This document shows, piece by piece, positions 1 through 7,242 of a stretch of DNA of 16,555 nucleotides (positions within the stretch are counted from its first letter, which is position 1; every line of letters starts with the position of its first letter). The stretch lies in contig JAPZRK010000120.1 in NCBI GenBank assembly GCA_027531445.1, positions 1 through 16,555 of the forward strand, in the 5' to 3' direction. Position numbers and translations under genes: made by a program. The notes beneath the pieces are model-generated. The model had not been told where the DNA came from and made no database searches. It worked only from the letters and a program-made list of their open reading frames with translations. This DNA is from Leptospira sp. (GTDB lineage: Bacteria; Spirochaetota; Leptospiria; Leptospirales; Leptospiraceae).

Positions 1-158
1 GAGAAACTCAAAGAATCCAAAAACTTTTTGATACTATCTTCATTCTGGATGTCTGTGGGTCGGACGAGGGATAGAATCTTTTGAATCTTCTGCTTGACGC
101 CTTCGGCGCGAATGGGAGAACCAATAGAACCTCGAACACCCCAAAACTTGATTTTCAT
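1..158 (-). CDS. MBL-fold metallo-hydrolase, N-terminal fragment
   Basis: This is a partial gene: the first 52 codons are present and the rest lies beyond the left edge. The N-terminus reads MKIKFWGVRGSIGSPI, the characteristic first strand of a metallo-beta-lactamase-fold subgroup (class-II cyclic-nucleotide phosphodiesterase/PhnP-like hydrolases, usually beginning 'MKI+FWGVRGSIP'). The metal-binding HxHxDH motif would come later and is not in the window, so catalytic competence cannot be judged and the substrate is unknown. The start is the ATG at 158-156. No strong Shine-Dalgarno is visible upstream, only an A-rich stretch. The gene diverges from the STAS-domain gene across 84 bases. Family-level assignment is fairly safe; any specific enzyme name would be a guess. 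Confidence 0.75.
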   Translation of the reverse strand, partial: MKIKFWGVRGSIGSPIRAEGVKQKIQKILSLVRPTDIQNEDSIKKFLDSLSF

Positions 159-242
159 TAGTCTTTTTTTAGAATCCTTTTTTTAAAAATCAAACGTTTT
201 TTGGTTGATCCACTTAGTAAATAAACGATTATAACCGGAGTT

Positions 243-548
243 ATGTTCGAGTTTCATATCACCAAAAATGGCGAAGAAGCCACCATTGAATTTATCGGGA
301 ATTTATCAGTTAAAGATTCCTCCAAGATAAAGTCAGAACTCATCCAATTGAAAGAAGCAGGTATAAAAAGATTGACCTTTGATTTTGGAAAACTGGCATA
401 TCTAGACTCATCTGGAATTGGTGTTTTACTTCATGCATACAATTGGACAAAAGAAAAACAGGGGACAATCCGTATTATCAATATGTCCCCAGAAGTAAAA
501 ACCATCTTTATGATCTCAAACTTGATCGATGCTTTTAATGTCCAATGA
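243..548 (+). CDS. STAS-domain anti-sigma factor antagonist (SpoIIAA/RsbV-like)
   Basis: The product is a 101-residue single-domain STAS protein. The diagnostic motif LDSSGIGVL occupies residues 54-62. It matches the SpoIIAA/RsbV phosphorylation loop, and Ser57 aligns with the serine phosphorylated by the cognate anti-sigma kinase. In the known family the unphosphorylated antagonist binds the anti-sigma factor and frees a sigma factor; the protein is cytoplasmic. The start is well supported by GGAG at 237-240, two bases before the ATG, with CCGGAG as the wider match. No sigma factor, HATPase kinase or PP2C phosphatase gene is next to it, so the partner must be encoded elsewhere. It is convergent with pssA, with only 20 bases between the stop codons. 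Confidence 0.85.
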   Translation: MFEFHITKNGEEATIEFIGNLSVKDSSKIKSELIQLKEAGIKRLTFDFGKLAYLDSSGIGVLLHAYNWTKEKQGTIRIINMSPEVKTIFMISNLIDAFNVQ

Positions 549-564
549 TACGCTACATTGCGTA
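549..564. terminator. small hairpin between convergent STAS and pssA genes
   Basis: TACGC at 549-553 and GCGTA at 560-564 form a 5-bp stem with a 6-base loop in the 20-base gap between two convergent stop codons. Its position suits a shared terminator. The stem is short and no clear U-run follows in either direction, so this is only a candidate. Confidence 0.25.
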
Positions 565-568
565 GGAT

Positions 569-1324
569 TTACACTCTCAACTCTTGGATCGTATGAATCA
601 GAAAGGACACGATACCGGAGAATACATAAAATCCCACCGCGCCATACAAAAAATAAGGCCATCTGTTAAAACCGACAGCTAACACGAGTATAAGTAGTCC
701 GGTCAATGCGATAGCTATTTTTTTCCAGCTAAACCTTCCTCGAATCGCGACTTGGGGTTTTGAGTAACGAATGGTAGAGACCATAAGTAGCGCAGTCAAA
801 ACAAAAAATCCAATAACGATCGGAGTTGAAACCTCACTCGGATGAAACACGAGTGGGAAAATACCAACTACAACACCCGCAACCGGCGAGGGTAGACCTT
901 GAAAAAATGTTGGATCATGAATCACATTAAAACGTGCCAAGCGATATGCCGCACAGATGGGAAAGAGTGCCGCAAGCAACATACCGATCGGGAAAAATTC
1001 GGGTCTACCGAAAAAATCCATTTTATAATCATCTAAAAACATCTTGTAAGTTAAAAATCCAGGCGCGATACCAAATGTTGTAAGATCTGCTAAACTATCC
1101 AAATCAGCACCAAGTTCTGTGGTCGCATCTAAAGCCCGAGCGGCCATACCATCGAAACCGTCGAAGATGGCGGCAAGAATGATGAAGACACCAGATAGGG
1201 CAAAAAGATCATTTGGGTTGGATTGATTTAATCCTACTTCGGAAGCAATCAGCATTGAAACAAATCCGAGTGTTAGGTTACCGAGGGTGAGTGTGTTAGG
1301 AATCCAGGCTAATTTTTTTTTCAT
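569..1324 (-). CDS. pssA: CDP-diacylglycerol-serine O-phosphatidyltransferase
   Basis: This 251-residue integral membrane enzyme should transfer phosphatidyl from CDP-diacylglycerol to L-serine, making phosphatidylserine, the precursor of phosphatidylethanolamine. The CDP-alcohol phosphatidyltransferase signature DGx2ARx8Gx3Dx3D is complete: D58, G59, A62, R63, G72, D76 and D80, preceded by D55. The N-terminal IPNTLTLGN segment is typical of the PssA (type II, Bacillus-like) branch rather than PgsA, and several hydrophobic membrane segments follow. The start chosen is the ATG at 1324, which shares the four bases ATGA with the tsaD stop. A longer reading to 1393 would only add out-of-frame tsaD sequence and breaks the family N-terminus. 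The overlap implies translational coupling to tsaD. Serine as the acceptor is inferred from subfamily resemblance. Confidence 0.9.
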   Translation of the reverse strand: MKKKLAWIPNTLTLGNLTLGFVSMLIASEVGLNQSNPNDLFALSGVFIILAAIFDGFDGMAARALDATTELGADLDSLADLTTFGIAPGFLTYKMFLDDYKMDFFGRPEFFPIGMLLAALFPICAAYRLARFNVIHDPTFFQGLPSPVAGVVVGIFPLVFHPSEVSTPIVIGFFVLTALLMVSTIRYSKPQVAIRGRFSWKKIAIALTGLLILVLAVGFNRWPYFLYGAVGFYVFSGIVSFLIHTIQELRV

Positions 1325-2352
1325 GATTTTTGATTGAGTTTTCGTTTTGGTGAAACATGGAAATCGATAGGAGCAACAACTCCATCTTTCCAAAGATAGT
1401 ATCCAAGACAGGCTACCATCGCTCCATTGTCAGTGCAGTAAATTTTTTTATCTGGATAAAAAGATGACCATTTTTCTTTGGCCGAAGTCCGCCGGATTTG
1501 TTCACGAAGCATACCATTGGCAAGAACTCCGCCCGCAAATATGACATTTTGAATACGAGTCTGTGTCACCGCTTTTTTTACATTGCGAAGCACGAGCTCA
1601 AATGCCGAATTCTGAAAGTCAAAACAAACTTGGCCCAAATCCAATGTATCCTTCGAATCCCTCACATGATATAAAACGGCTGTCTTTAATCCGCTAAAGG
1701 AAAACTCTATTTTGTCGGATGGCGATTCTTTTAAGAGCTTGGGAAAGAGCGGGGTCGAAGGTTTCGTAGTTCTTTCTGAATAAACTTTTGCTTCCCGCTC
1801 GATAAACGGACCACCAGGATACGGAAGAGATAATATCGAACTGACCTTATCAAATGCCTCCCCTAGTGCATCGTCCATCGTATCACCGATTAGCTCAAGG
1901 TTTCCAAAACCATGATAAATATAAATGGATGAATTGCCACCAGACAAAAGAACACCTAACATGGGGAAAGCTGGTAATTTTTCTTCCAATGCCAAAACAG
2001 AAAAATGTGCCTCCAAATGATTTACAGGAATGATGGGAATATCGTGCACGAGAGAAATACAGCGTGCGAGTTGCGCACCTATCATCAGTGAGCCCATAAG
2101 CCCAGGATAACAAGTGACGGCAACATAAGACATGCTTGAAAGAGGAAGATGTGCCTCATCTAAAGCAAGATCTAATAGAAAATTGATCTTTTCTAAATGG
2201 GCTCTTGAAGCAAGTTCTGGTACCACACCGCGAAAAGGAGCATGATTTTCAATTTGGCTATGAATCTGAAGTGAAATAAGCTTTTTGCCATCTTCAACGA
2301 TGGCAATGGATGTCTCGTCACAACTAGATTCGATACCAAGACCGAACGCCAT
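1321..2352 (-). CDS. tsaD: tRNA N6-adenosine threonylcarbamoyltransferase TsaD
   Basis: This 343-residue protein belongs to the Kae1/TsaD (formerly Gcp/YgjD) family. With TsaB and TsaE it transfers the threonylcarbamoyl group onto A37 of ANN-decoding tRNAs in the cytoplasm. The ASKHA nucleotide-binding fold begins LGIESSCDETS (residues 5-15). The conserved GVVPELASRAH segment is at 42-52. The metal-ligand histidines are H112 and H116 in NHLEAH. LSGGNS is at 136-141, GDTMDDALGEAFDK at 156-169, GGVLANG at 274-280, and the final metal ligand is D308 in CTDNGAM. Length is normal for the family. It starts 6 bases after the ctpA stop and its stop overlaps pssA, so it is the middle gene of a ctpA-tsaD-pssA operon. 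No deviation from the catalytic consensus is visible. Confidence 0.96.
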   Translation of the reverse strand: MAFGLGIESSCDETSIAIVEDGKKLISLQIHSQIENHAPFRGVVPELASRAHLEKINFLLDLALDEAHLPLSSMSYVAVTCYPGLMGSLMIGAQLARCISLVHDIPIIPVNHLEAHFSVLALEEKLPAFPMLGVLLSGGNSSIYIYHGFGNLELIGDTMDDALGEAFDKVSSILSLPYPGGPFIEREAKVYSERTTKPSTPLFPKLLKESPSDKIEFSFSGLKTAVLYHVRDSKDTLDLGQVCFDFQNSAFELVLRNVKKAVTQTRIQNVIFAGGVLANGMLREQIRRTSAKEKWSSFYPDKKIYCTDNGAMVACLGYYLWKDGVVAPIDFHVSPKRKLNQKS

Positions 2353-2358
2353 CTCAAC

Positions 2359-3732
2359 TTAACGCTTTGAGCTAAGAGATTGAATCGCTTCCTTCAACTG
2401 AAGGTCCAATTCGACGTTGGGTTTTGAAAGAGATGATGTCGATTTCAATTCATTGAATAGATAGAGACGGATAACAGGTTCGGATATGGAAAGTTTTTCT
2501 GATGCCAAAAAATCTTGAAAATCTTTAACAGCATCATCATTGAACTCCGAGTGTTCTGAAAAGAAAGTCCTCAACTTAGATTTTTTTTGCAATTTTTCAA
2601 ACGCGAATTTTTCTTCATCTGTTGCTGTGATCGGTTGAACAACGATATCTGGAGTGATGCCTTTGCCATGGATCGACTTACCTGAAGGTGTAAAATACTT
2701 CTGAATCGTAATCGCAACACCTGTTTTATGCGAAAGAGGAAAAATGGACTGAACCGAGCCTTTACCGAAGCTTTGTGTTCCTACGATTTTGGCACGGCCA
2801 TTGTCTTGAAGTGCTCCAGCTAAAATTTCAGAGGCACTCGCAGAACCACCGTTAACTAAAATTGCAACAGGAATATCTAAAAACTTTGGATCTGATTTAT
2901 CAGAACGAAATGTACGAACGAGTACACCCCCTCTTCCTCGAACAGAAAGTATCTCTTTATTTGCTGGAAGAAATAAATCCGCCAGTTCGATAGATAAATC
3001 AACCAGGCCACCAGGATTCATGCGAAGATCGATGACAAAGTGCTTGGCTCCATTTTCGATCAATTTGCTTAAATGATTCGAAAACTCCTTTGCGGTGTTT
3101 TCTCTTCCCATAAACTGAGCTAGCTTAATATAACCCGTGTTTGTTTCCGGAATATATGCCGATCTGATATATTGTATTTTAATTAGTTCTCGAATCAGAT
3201 TGACTGTAAATGGATCCTTGATACCCTTTCTTTCGATCTTCATGGTCAGGGAAGATCCAACTTCGCCTCGCATCATTCCGATTGAGTCAGCAAGCGAAAC
3301 ATTTTTAGTGGCCTTGCCGTTGATTTCAATGATTCGATCTTGCGGTTGTAGACCAGCCTTCCATGCCGGTGTGCCTTCCAAAGGAGAGATAATAACAAAG
3401 GCACCGTCTGAAAAACTGACCTCTACTCCAATACCGCCAAATGTTCCTTTCGTTTCATTTTGTAATTCTTGGAACTCATCTTGGTCTAAAAAACGTGTGT
3501 GCGGATCGCCTAGACTCTGCAATGCGCCTTGAATCGCACCAGTGTATACTTTTTTTTCTTCAGCAGGATCTACAAAATCATTTTCAATGAAGGCAATGAC
3601 CTCATGCAGGATTTGAAGGTAAGCTTCCCCTTCTGAAGAAATCGCTTTTACGCGTTGGAGTGGAGAAAAAACGAGACTTGAAAGGAGAATGAGAACGAGA
3701 GAAACCCAGACGATGCGTTCTTTGTTTTTCAT
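2359..3732 (-). CDS. ctpA: S41-family C-terminal processing peptidase
   Basis: This 457-residue periplasmic serine protease is of the CtpA/Prc type, which trims or degrades proteins from the C-terminus. An N-terminal hydrophobic signal or anchor spans about residues 8-24. A PDZ domain spans about 95-170, with the GTFGGIG entry at 96-102 and GLQPQDRIIEINGK at 127-140. The S41 protease core follows. The catalytic serine is S299 in NGGSASASEI. The general-base lysine is K324 in GKGSVQ, exactly 25 residues later as in E. coli Prc (S452/K477), and Q328 completes the site. About 85 residues follow the core. A GGAA in the last codons of the upstream gene lies 10 bases before the ATG, supporting coupled translation. 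It is 5 bases from the lipoprotein gene and 6 from tsaD. Targets are unknown. Confidence 0.93.
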   Translation of the reverse strand: MKNKERIVWVSLVLILLSSLVFSPLQRVKAISSEGEAYLQILHEVIAFIENDFVDPAEEKKVYTGAIQGALQSLGDPHTRFLDQDEFQELQNETKGTFGGIGVEVSFSDGAFVIISPLEGTPAWKAGLQPQDRIIEINGKATKNVSLADSIGMMRGEVGSSLTMKIERKGIKDPFTVNLIRELIKIQYIRSAYIPETNTGYIKLAQFMGRENTAKEFSNHLSKLIENGAKHFVIDLRMNPGGLVDLSIELADLFLPANKEILSVRGRGGVLVRTFRSDKSDPKFLDIPVAILVNGGSASASEILAGALQDNGRAKIVGTQSFGKGSVQSIFPLSHKTGVAITIQKYFTPSGKSIHGKGITPDIVVQPITATDEEKFAFEKLQKKSKLRTFFSEHSEFNDDAVKDFQDFLASEKLSISEPVIRLYLFNELKSTSSLSKPNVELDLQLKEAIQSLSSKR

Positions 3733-3737
3733 AGATA

Positions 3738-4037
3738 TTAATTTCCGTAAATGGATTCGTAGAGAGAGAGATTTTTTTCACGTAAAGTTTGTTTTGCCAA
3801 ATCGACGGGAAGGCGATATACCTCACAGGCTTCTTCGAAAAGTGCCTGGTCGGAGGGAGCTGGTTTGTCGCCTTCAAGGACAATAGCGGTCTGTATCCGT
3901 GCTGATGCAAATCTCTCTAGAACTCGCTTCATGTCGTATTCAGAGATGCTCTCCTTCTTAGGTGCGCAAGCAAAGAAAATCAAAAATAAGACAGATAGAC
4001 AAGCAAGCAAACGAATACGTGATATAAAATCCTTCAT
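3738..4037 (-). CDS. putative lipoprotein of unknown function
   Basis: A 99-residue protein that I do not recognise. It begins with basic residues (MKDFISRIR), then a hydrophobic segment at about 10-22 ending FFAC. Cys24 is the likely lipidation site, because spirochaete lipoboxes tolerate bulky residues like these. The mature part is about 76 residues, charged and probably alpha-helical, with no cysteine besides C24 and no motif I can name. It sits between lexA (37-base gap) and ctpA (5-base gap), so it is probably co-transcribed and possibly coupled with the protease. A functional partnership with CtpA is inferred only from this spacing. The start is the ATG at 4037, which gives a sensible signal peptide, although the upstream GGGG is unusually close to it. 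Confidence 0.75.
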   Translation of the reverse strand: MKDFISRIRLLACLSVLFLIFFACAPKKESISEYDMKRVLERFASARIQTAIVLEGDKPAPSDQALFEEACEVYRLPVDLAKQTLREKNLSLYESIYGN

Positions 4038-4074
4038 ACCCCGAAACGATGGATTAGGCTCGGGTATGGGTCAA

Positions 4075-4683
4075 TCAGTAAATTCGGTAGAGGCCGATGA
4101 GCTTGCCGATGATGGTTGCCTTTTTGGTTTTGATGGGTTTGAGTCTCGCGTTCCGCGGCTCCAATCGGATGTGATCTGATTCTTTATAAAAGACCTTTAA
4201 TGTCGCTTCGGATTCGATGAGTGCAACGACAATCTCACCATTTCGAGCGGAGTCCTTTTTTTGGATGATGGCAATGTCTCCATCACTGATCCCCGCCTCG
4301 ACCATAGAATCGCCTTTGACTCTAAGTGCAAAGGTACCTGGCTTTGTGGCTAGGTCATCAGGAACGGCGATGTATTCTTCAATGTTTTCTTCCGCAAGTA
4401 TTGGTGAACCTGCCGCCACTTGACCTAAAAGAGGAATGCCAGACGCACGAACGAGAAGTGCTTCATCCTGATTTCCTTTTAAAAGTTCGATCGCACGACT
4501 TTGGTTTTTGGAAGTGCGAATGTAGCCTTTTTTTTCGACAGCTTTTAGATGGTCGTAGGCTCCTTTAGCCGTAATCCCAAACTGATCACCGATCTCACGA
4601 ATTGTAGGAGGAAACCCCTTCTCTCTCACTGTATCGGTGATAAATTGTAACACCTGTTCTTGCTTTTCTGTCAAATCCTTCAT
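4075..4683 (-). CDS. lexA: LexA SOS repressor
   Basis: This 202-residue transcriptional repressor self-cleaves when RecA is activated by DNA damage, derepressing SOS genes. Residues 1-65 form the winged helix-turn-helix DNA-binding domain (TIREIGDQFGITAKGAYDHL is the recognition region). Residues about 80-202 form the S24 peptidase/dimerisation domain. The scissile bond is A91-G92 in QVAAGSP. The catalytic serine is S126 in GDSM and the lysine is K163 in ATLKV. The 35- and 37-residue spacings equal those of E. coli LexA (A84/S119/K156). The sequence ends GKLIGLYRIY. There is no clear Shine-Dalgarno before the ATG. A 43-base gap separates it from the upstream efflux adaptor gene. I see no TTTG-N5-CAAA palindrome in that gap. 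This fits the published report that L. interrogans lexA is not autoregulated. Confidence 0.95.
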   Translation of the reverse strand: MKDLTEKQEQVLQFITDTVREKGFPPTIREIGDQFGITAKGAYDHLKAVEKKGYIRTSKNQSRAIELLKGNQDEALLVRASGIPLLGQVAAGSPILAEENIEEYIAVPDDLATKPGTFALRVKGDSMVEAGISDGDIAIIQKKDSARNGEIVVALIESEATLKVFYKESDHIRLEPRNARLKPIKTKKATIIGKLIGLYRIY

Positions 4684-4726
4684 ACTATACAGAAAAATAG
4701 GAAATGTATGTTATGTCAAATAAAAA

Positions 4727-5914
4727 TTATAATTTCAAGTATTCACTTTTTAGGACAAAGGATCCGTCTTTTACGATCGCTTCATTCATCTCTGCCCCTG
4801 ATACAATTTCGATCCAACCTTCATAACCTTTACCAAGTGTTACTTTTTTTGCCGTAAATGAACCATCTCCATTACGCACGAACACATAGTTGTCTCCCTC
4901 AATTTTATGTACACAATCTGTGGAGACAACTTTGATTTTGTTTAATTGATTTTCTGCGATCATACCTTTTACGGTTGCTGTTACACTTTGGCCGGGTCTA
5001 AGCATTCCTTTGGCATTTCGCACTTCCAAACGGATCTCGGCCGTTTTTTTGACGGAATCAATAATTTCGGAAACATGGGAAACAACTGCTTTTAAAGAAT
5101 CATCCGCACTTGCACCAATTGGAACAACTCGTGCTTCATTTCCTACCCGTATGTAATTCAAATCTTTTTCAAAAACTTCTAAATTGATCCATAACACAGA
5201 CAAATCAGCAACGGTGAAAAGATTGTCCCTTGAGTTCACAGCTTGACCAATGATTGCTTCCCGAACTGTCACTGAACCAGAGATAGGTGTCCGAATGTAA
5301 AGATTTTTTGAATTGTATTTTCCACCTTCCAAATTGGTAATCTCAGCATCGTTCAAACCTAAATTTTCAAGAGCATTCCTACCGGTTTCCATCTCTGCCT
5401 TTACAGACTTATAATCCATGAGTGACAGTTCATACTCTTTAGCAGACGTTACTTTTTTCTCATAGAGTTCCTTGGCTCTGTCTGCTTGCACTTTCAATGC
5501 TTCGAGTCGTGCGCGTGACTTTAAATAATTTGCCTCGGCAGTGCCAAGTTCCACTGATTGGATGGATGCCAATGGGGCACCCTTTTTGACTTGATCACCT
5601 TCTTTAACAAATACAGTGAGAATCCTGCCGTTCACCCTAGATCCTACTTTTGCCACATTATTCATGTCATACGAAACAGAACCAGGCAACTGTAACTCTT
5701 CCTCGACTGCTTTTTCTTCCAGGTAAACAACTGAAAACGGATGATTCTTCTGAATCTCTGATGAGATTTTAAATCGAGATTTGTCTTCGGTTAATGCTTC
5801 TGTCTTTTTACCAGAACCAAAAAACTTCACGTAGCCAAAATAGCTAAGACTTGCGATCAGAACCCCAATGCTAATCTTTTTAAATAAAGGTGATTTTAAA
5901 AAATCTGTATTCAT
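4727..5914 (-). CDS. RND efflux periplasmic adaptor (CzcB/HlyD-like membrane fusion protein)
   Basis: This 395-residue adaptor should bridge the inner-membrane RND pump and the outer-membrane channel. An N-terminal membrane anchor spans about residues 13-30. Next come the first half of the lipoyl/barrel-sandwich domain (about 88-121, with GRILTVFVKEGDQVKKG), an alpha-helical hairpin (about 122-200), and the second lipoyl half (about 202-235, YIRTPISGSVTVREAIIGQ). The beta-barrel (about 238-318) includes the family-typical LRPGQSVTATV at 305-315, and the membrane-proximal domain closes the protein. It lacks the His- or Met-rich metal-binding N-terminal extension seen in some CzcB/CusB proteins, so it gives little hint of the metal. 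AGGA upstream of the ATG is a good ribosome site. It starts 8 bases after the tolC-like gene and is the last gene of the efflux cluster before lexA. Confidence 0.9.
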   Translation of the reverse strand: MNTDFLKSPLFKKISIGVLIASLSYFGYVKFFGSGKKTEALTEDKSRFKISSEIQKNHPFSVVYLEEKAVEEELQLPGSVSYDMNNVAKVGSRVNGRILTVFVKEGDQVKKGAPLASIQSVELGTAEANYLKSRARLEALKVQADRAKELYEKKVTSAKEYELSLMDYKSVKAEMETGRNALENLGLNDAEITNLEGGKYNSKNLYIRTPISGSVTVREAIIGQAVNSRDNLFTVADLSVLWINLEVFEKDLNYIRVGNEARVVPIGASADDSLKAVVSHVSEIIDSVKKTAEIRLEVRNAKGMLRPGQSVTATVKGMIAENQLNKIKVVSTDCVHKIEGDNYVFVRNGDGSFTAKKVTLGKGYEGWIEIVSGAEMNEAIVKDGSFVLKSEYLKL

Positions 5915-5922
5915 ATTTTTTC

Positions 5923-7242
5923 CTATAATTCTGGTGAATCCATTTTCCCGATGGAAGCTCGAAATGCCTCCAAAGCATTATAATAAAGGTAAATGATTTC
6001 ATAGTAACTGCGTAACACATTTAGGTAGTTTTTTTCTGCTTCTAGAAACGTGACAAGATTGGAAGCTCCACGAATGTATGCTAGACGAGACTTTTCTTGC
6101 ACTTCCTTGTTCTTATTGATGAGATTGAATTGTTTGTAGTCGAGTAGTTGTGACTCTCTCGCCTGTAGTTCTTTTATAGCCGCTGAAATTTCAGTAATGA
6201 TCTCATTCCGTTTTGCTTCTACATCGAAGGCGGAACGTTTGTAGGACTCTTCATACTTTAAAATTTCACCTTGTTTTCGATCAAAAAGTGGAATTGGAGT
6301 GGTGGCGTAAATTCCCGTCACATTTTCATTTCCCTTATTGAGGTATTCGATCCCAAGAGTCAATGGTGGAATTGCCTCTCGTTTTTTTAGTTCAACATTC
6401 ATTCGCTCTCTTTGTTGGCGAATCTTTAAAGCTATGAGATCGGGACGACTTTCTACATCAAAGTCGCTCAAATCTAAACCGAATTCCTTGGTTGAAATAA
6501 AAACTAGACGTCCTTTGATCTGGAGGGCGTTTTCTGTATCAGGAATCCCAATGAGTACGCGTAAATTTTTAACGACCTGTGCTCTAAGTATCCTTGCATT
6601 TCGATATTCGCGGTCAATTTGGATTCTTTCCAGCGTTAACCGATCATATTCCAGAAAGGAAATGTCACCTTTTTCTGCACGAAGTTTGGTCAAATCCAAG
6701 AGATCTTGGTAGTTTTCTAAAAATTCCTTTTGGTAATTGATCTGTTCGGTAACATAAAGATAACTCCAGTAGTTCTGACGGAGTCGAAGTCGGAAGAGTC
6801 GATCGAAATCATTAAAACTTGCAATCGTAGCCATAAACTCTTGTTTTGCTACTTTTTCCCTTTGAGGTATGACTCCACTCAAATCGAATGGTTGGTTATA
6901 AATGATCGACGACTCAGGAAGACCTGTTCCGGCGTTCGCTCGAGCACCGATAAACTGCTGTTGCATGTTAACAAAAGGATTGTAGTAAAGGCTTGCTGTA
7001 ATGATATCACCGCGAGCCATTCCAATGTTTTGTTTTTCACGCAGGTAAAGAGGATTCGAGCTTACAGCAAATGATTCCAGTTCTTCGATGTTCCATTTTG
7101 AATCGTAGTCTGATGAATACAGATCCTCACCAGCAAAAAGTGGGTTCGCTGTTATATTGCGCTCCCCTTTGTCAATGGCACCCAATCCACCCAAAGAAAA
7201 AAAACAAAATAAAACAAATGAATGAATTACTTTTTTGATCAT
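5923..7242 (-). CDS. CzcC/TolC-family outer-membrane efflux channel
   Basis: This 439-residue outer-membrane efflux protein should form the trimeric exit duct of the exporter. A Sec signal peptide is evident (MIKKV, then a hydrophobic core, probable cleavage after GLGA around residue 22). Unlike many CzcC/OprM proteins it has no cysteine at the cleavage site, so it is probably not lipidated. Two OEP repeats can be traced, at about 50-240 and 255-435. Each is a long coiled-coil helical region, and the second starts with SRPDLIALKIRQQ (265-277), a landmark of CzcC-like proteins. ATTPIPLFDRKQGE (313-326) is another family signature. Its ATG overlaps the ppa stop as ATGA, implying coupled translation, and the adaptor gene follows after 8 bases. 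Confidence 0.88.
   Translation of the reverse strand: MIKKVIHSFVLFCFFSLGGLGAIDKGERNITANPLFAGEDLYSSDYDSKWNIEELESFAVSSNPLYLREKQNIGMARGDIITASLYYNPFVNMQQQFIGARANAGTGLPESSIIYNQPFDLSGVIPQREKVAKQEFMATIASFNDFDRLFRLRLRQNYWSYLYVTEQINYQKEFLENYQDLLDLTKLRAEKGDISFLEYDRLTLERIQIDREYRNARILRAQVVKNLRVLIGIPDTENALQIKGRLVFISTKEFGLDLSDFDVESRPDLIALKIRQQRERMNVELKKREAIPPLTLGIEYLNKGNENVTGIYATTPIPLFDRKQGEILKYEESYKRSAFDVEAKRNEIITEISAAIKELQARESQLLDYKQFNLINKNKEVQEKSRLAYIRGASNLVTFLEAEKNYLNVLRSYYEIIYLYYNALEAFRASIGKMDSPEL

Noticed and set aside
163..185. Two copies of CTTTTTTTA 14 bases apart between the MBL and STAS genes
   Set aside because: Homopolymer T runs are common in AT-rich intergenic DNA and no secondary structure or spacing gives them meaning.
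1322..1393. A longer pssA start adding 23 residues (MERWSCCSYRFPCF...)
   Set aside because: The extra residues are read out of frame through the end of tsaD and do not match the PssA N-terminus; the ATG at 1324 gives the normal start and an ATGA overlap.
3137..3532. A 131-codon open frame on the plus strand opposite ctpA
   Set aside because: It is antisense to a well-supported protease gene with intact catalytic motifs and resembles no protein family.
4040..4064. Possible hairpin CCCGA/TCGGG between lexA and the lipoprotein gene
   Set aside because: The stem is only 5 bp with a 15-base loop and no U-run, too weak to call a terminator.
3602..4179. Several open frames of 65-104 codons on both strands across the ctpA/lipoprotein/lexA junctions
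   Set aside because: All overlap better-supported genes in other frames, have no recognisable domains, and their composition looks like frame shadows.
4684..4719. A sigma-70 promoter for lexA using TTGACA at 4719-4714
   Set aside because: No convincing -10 lies at 16-18 bases; TATTTT is at 14 bases and TATAGT at 24, the latter touching the start codon. Kept only as a question in the findings.
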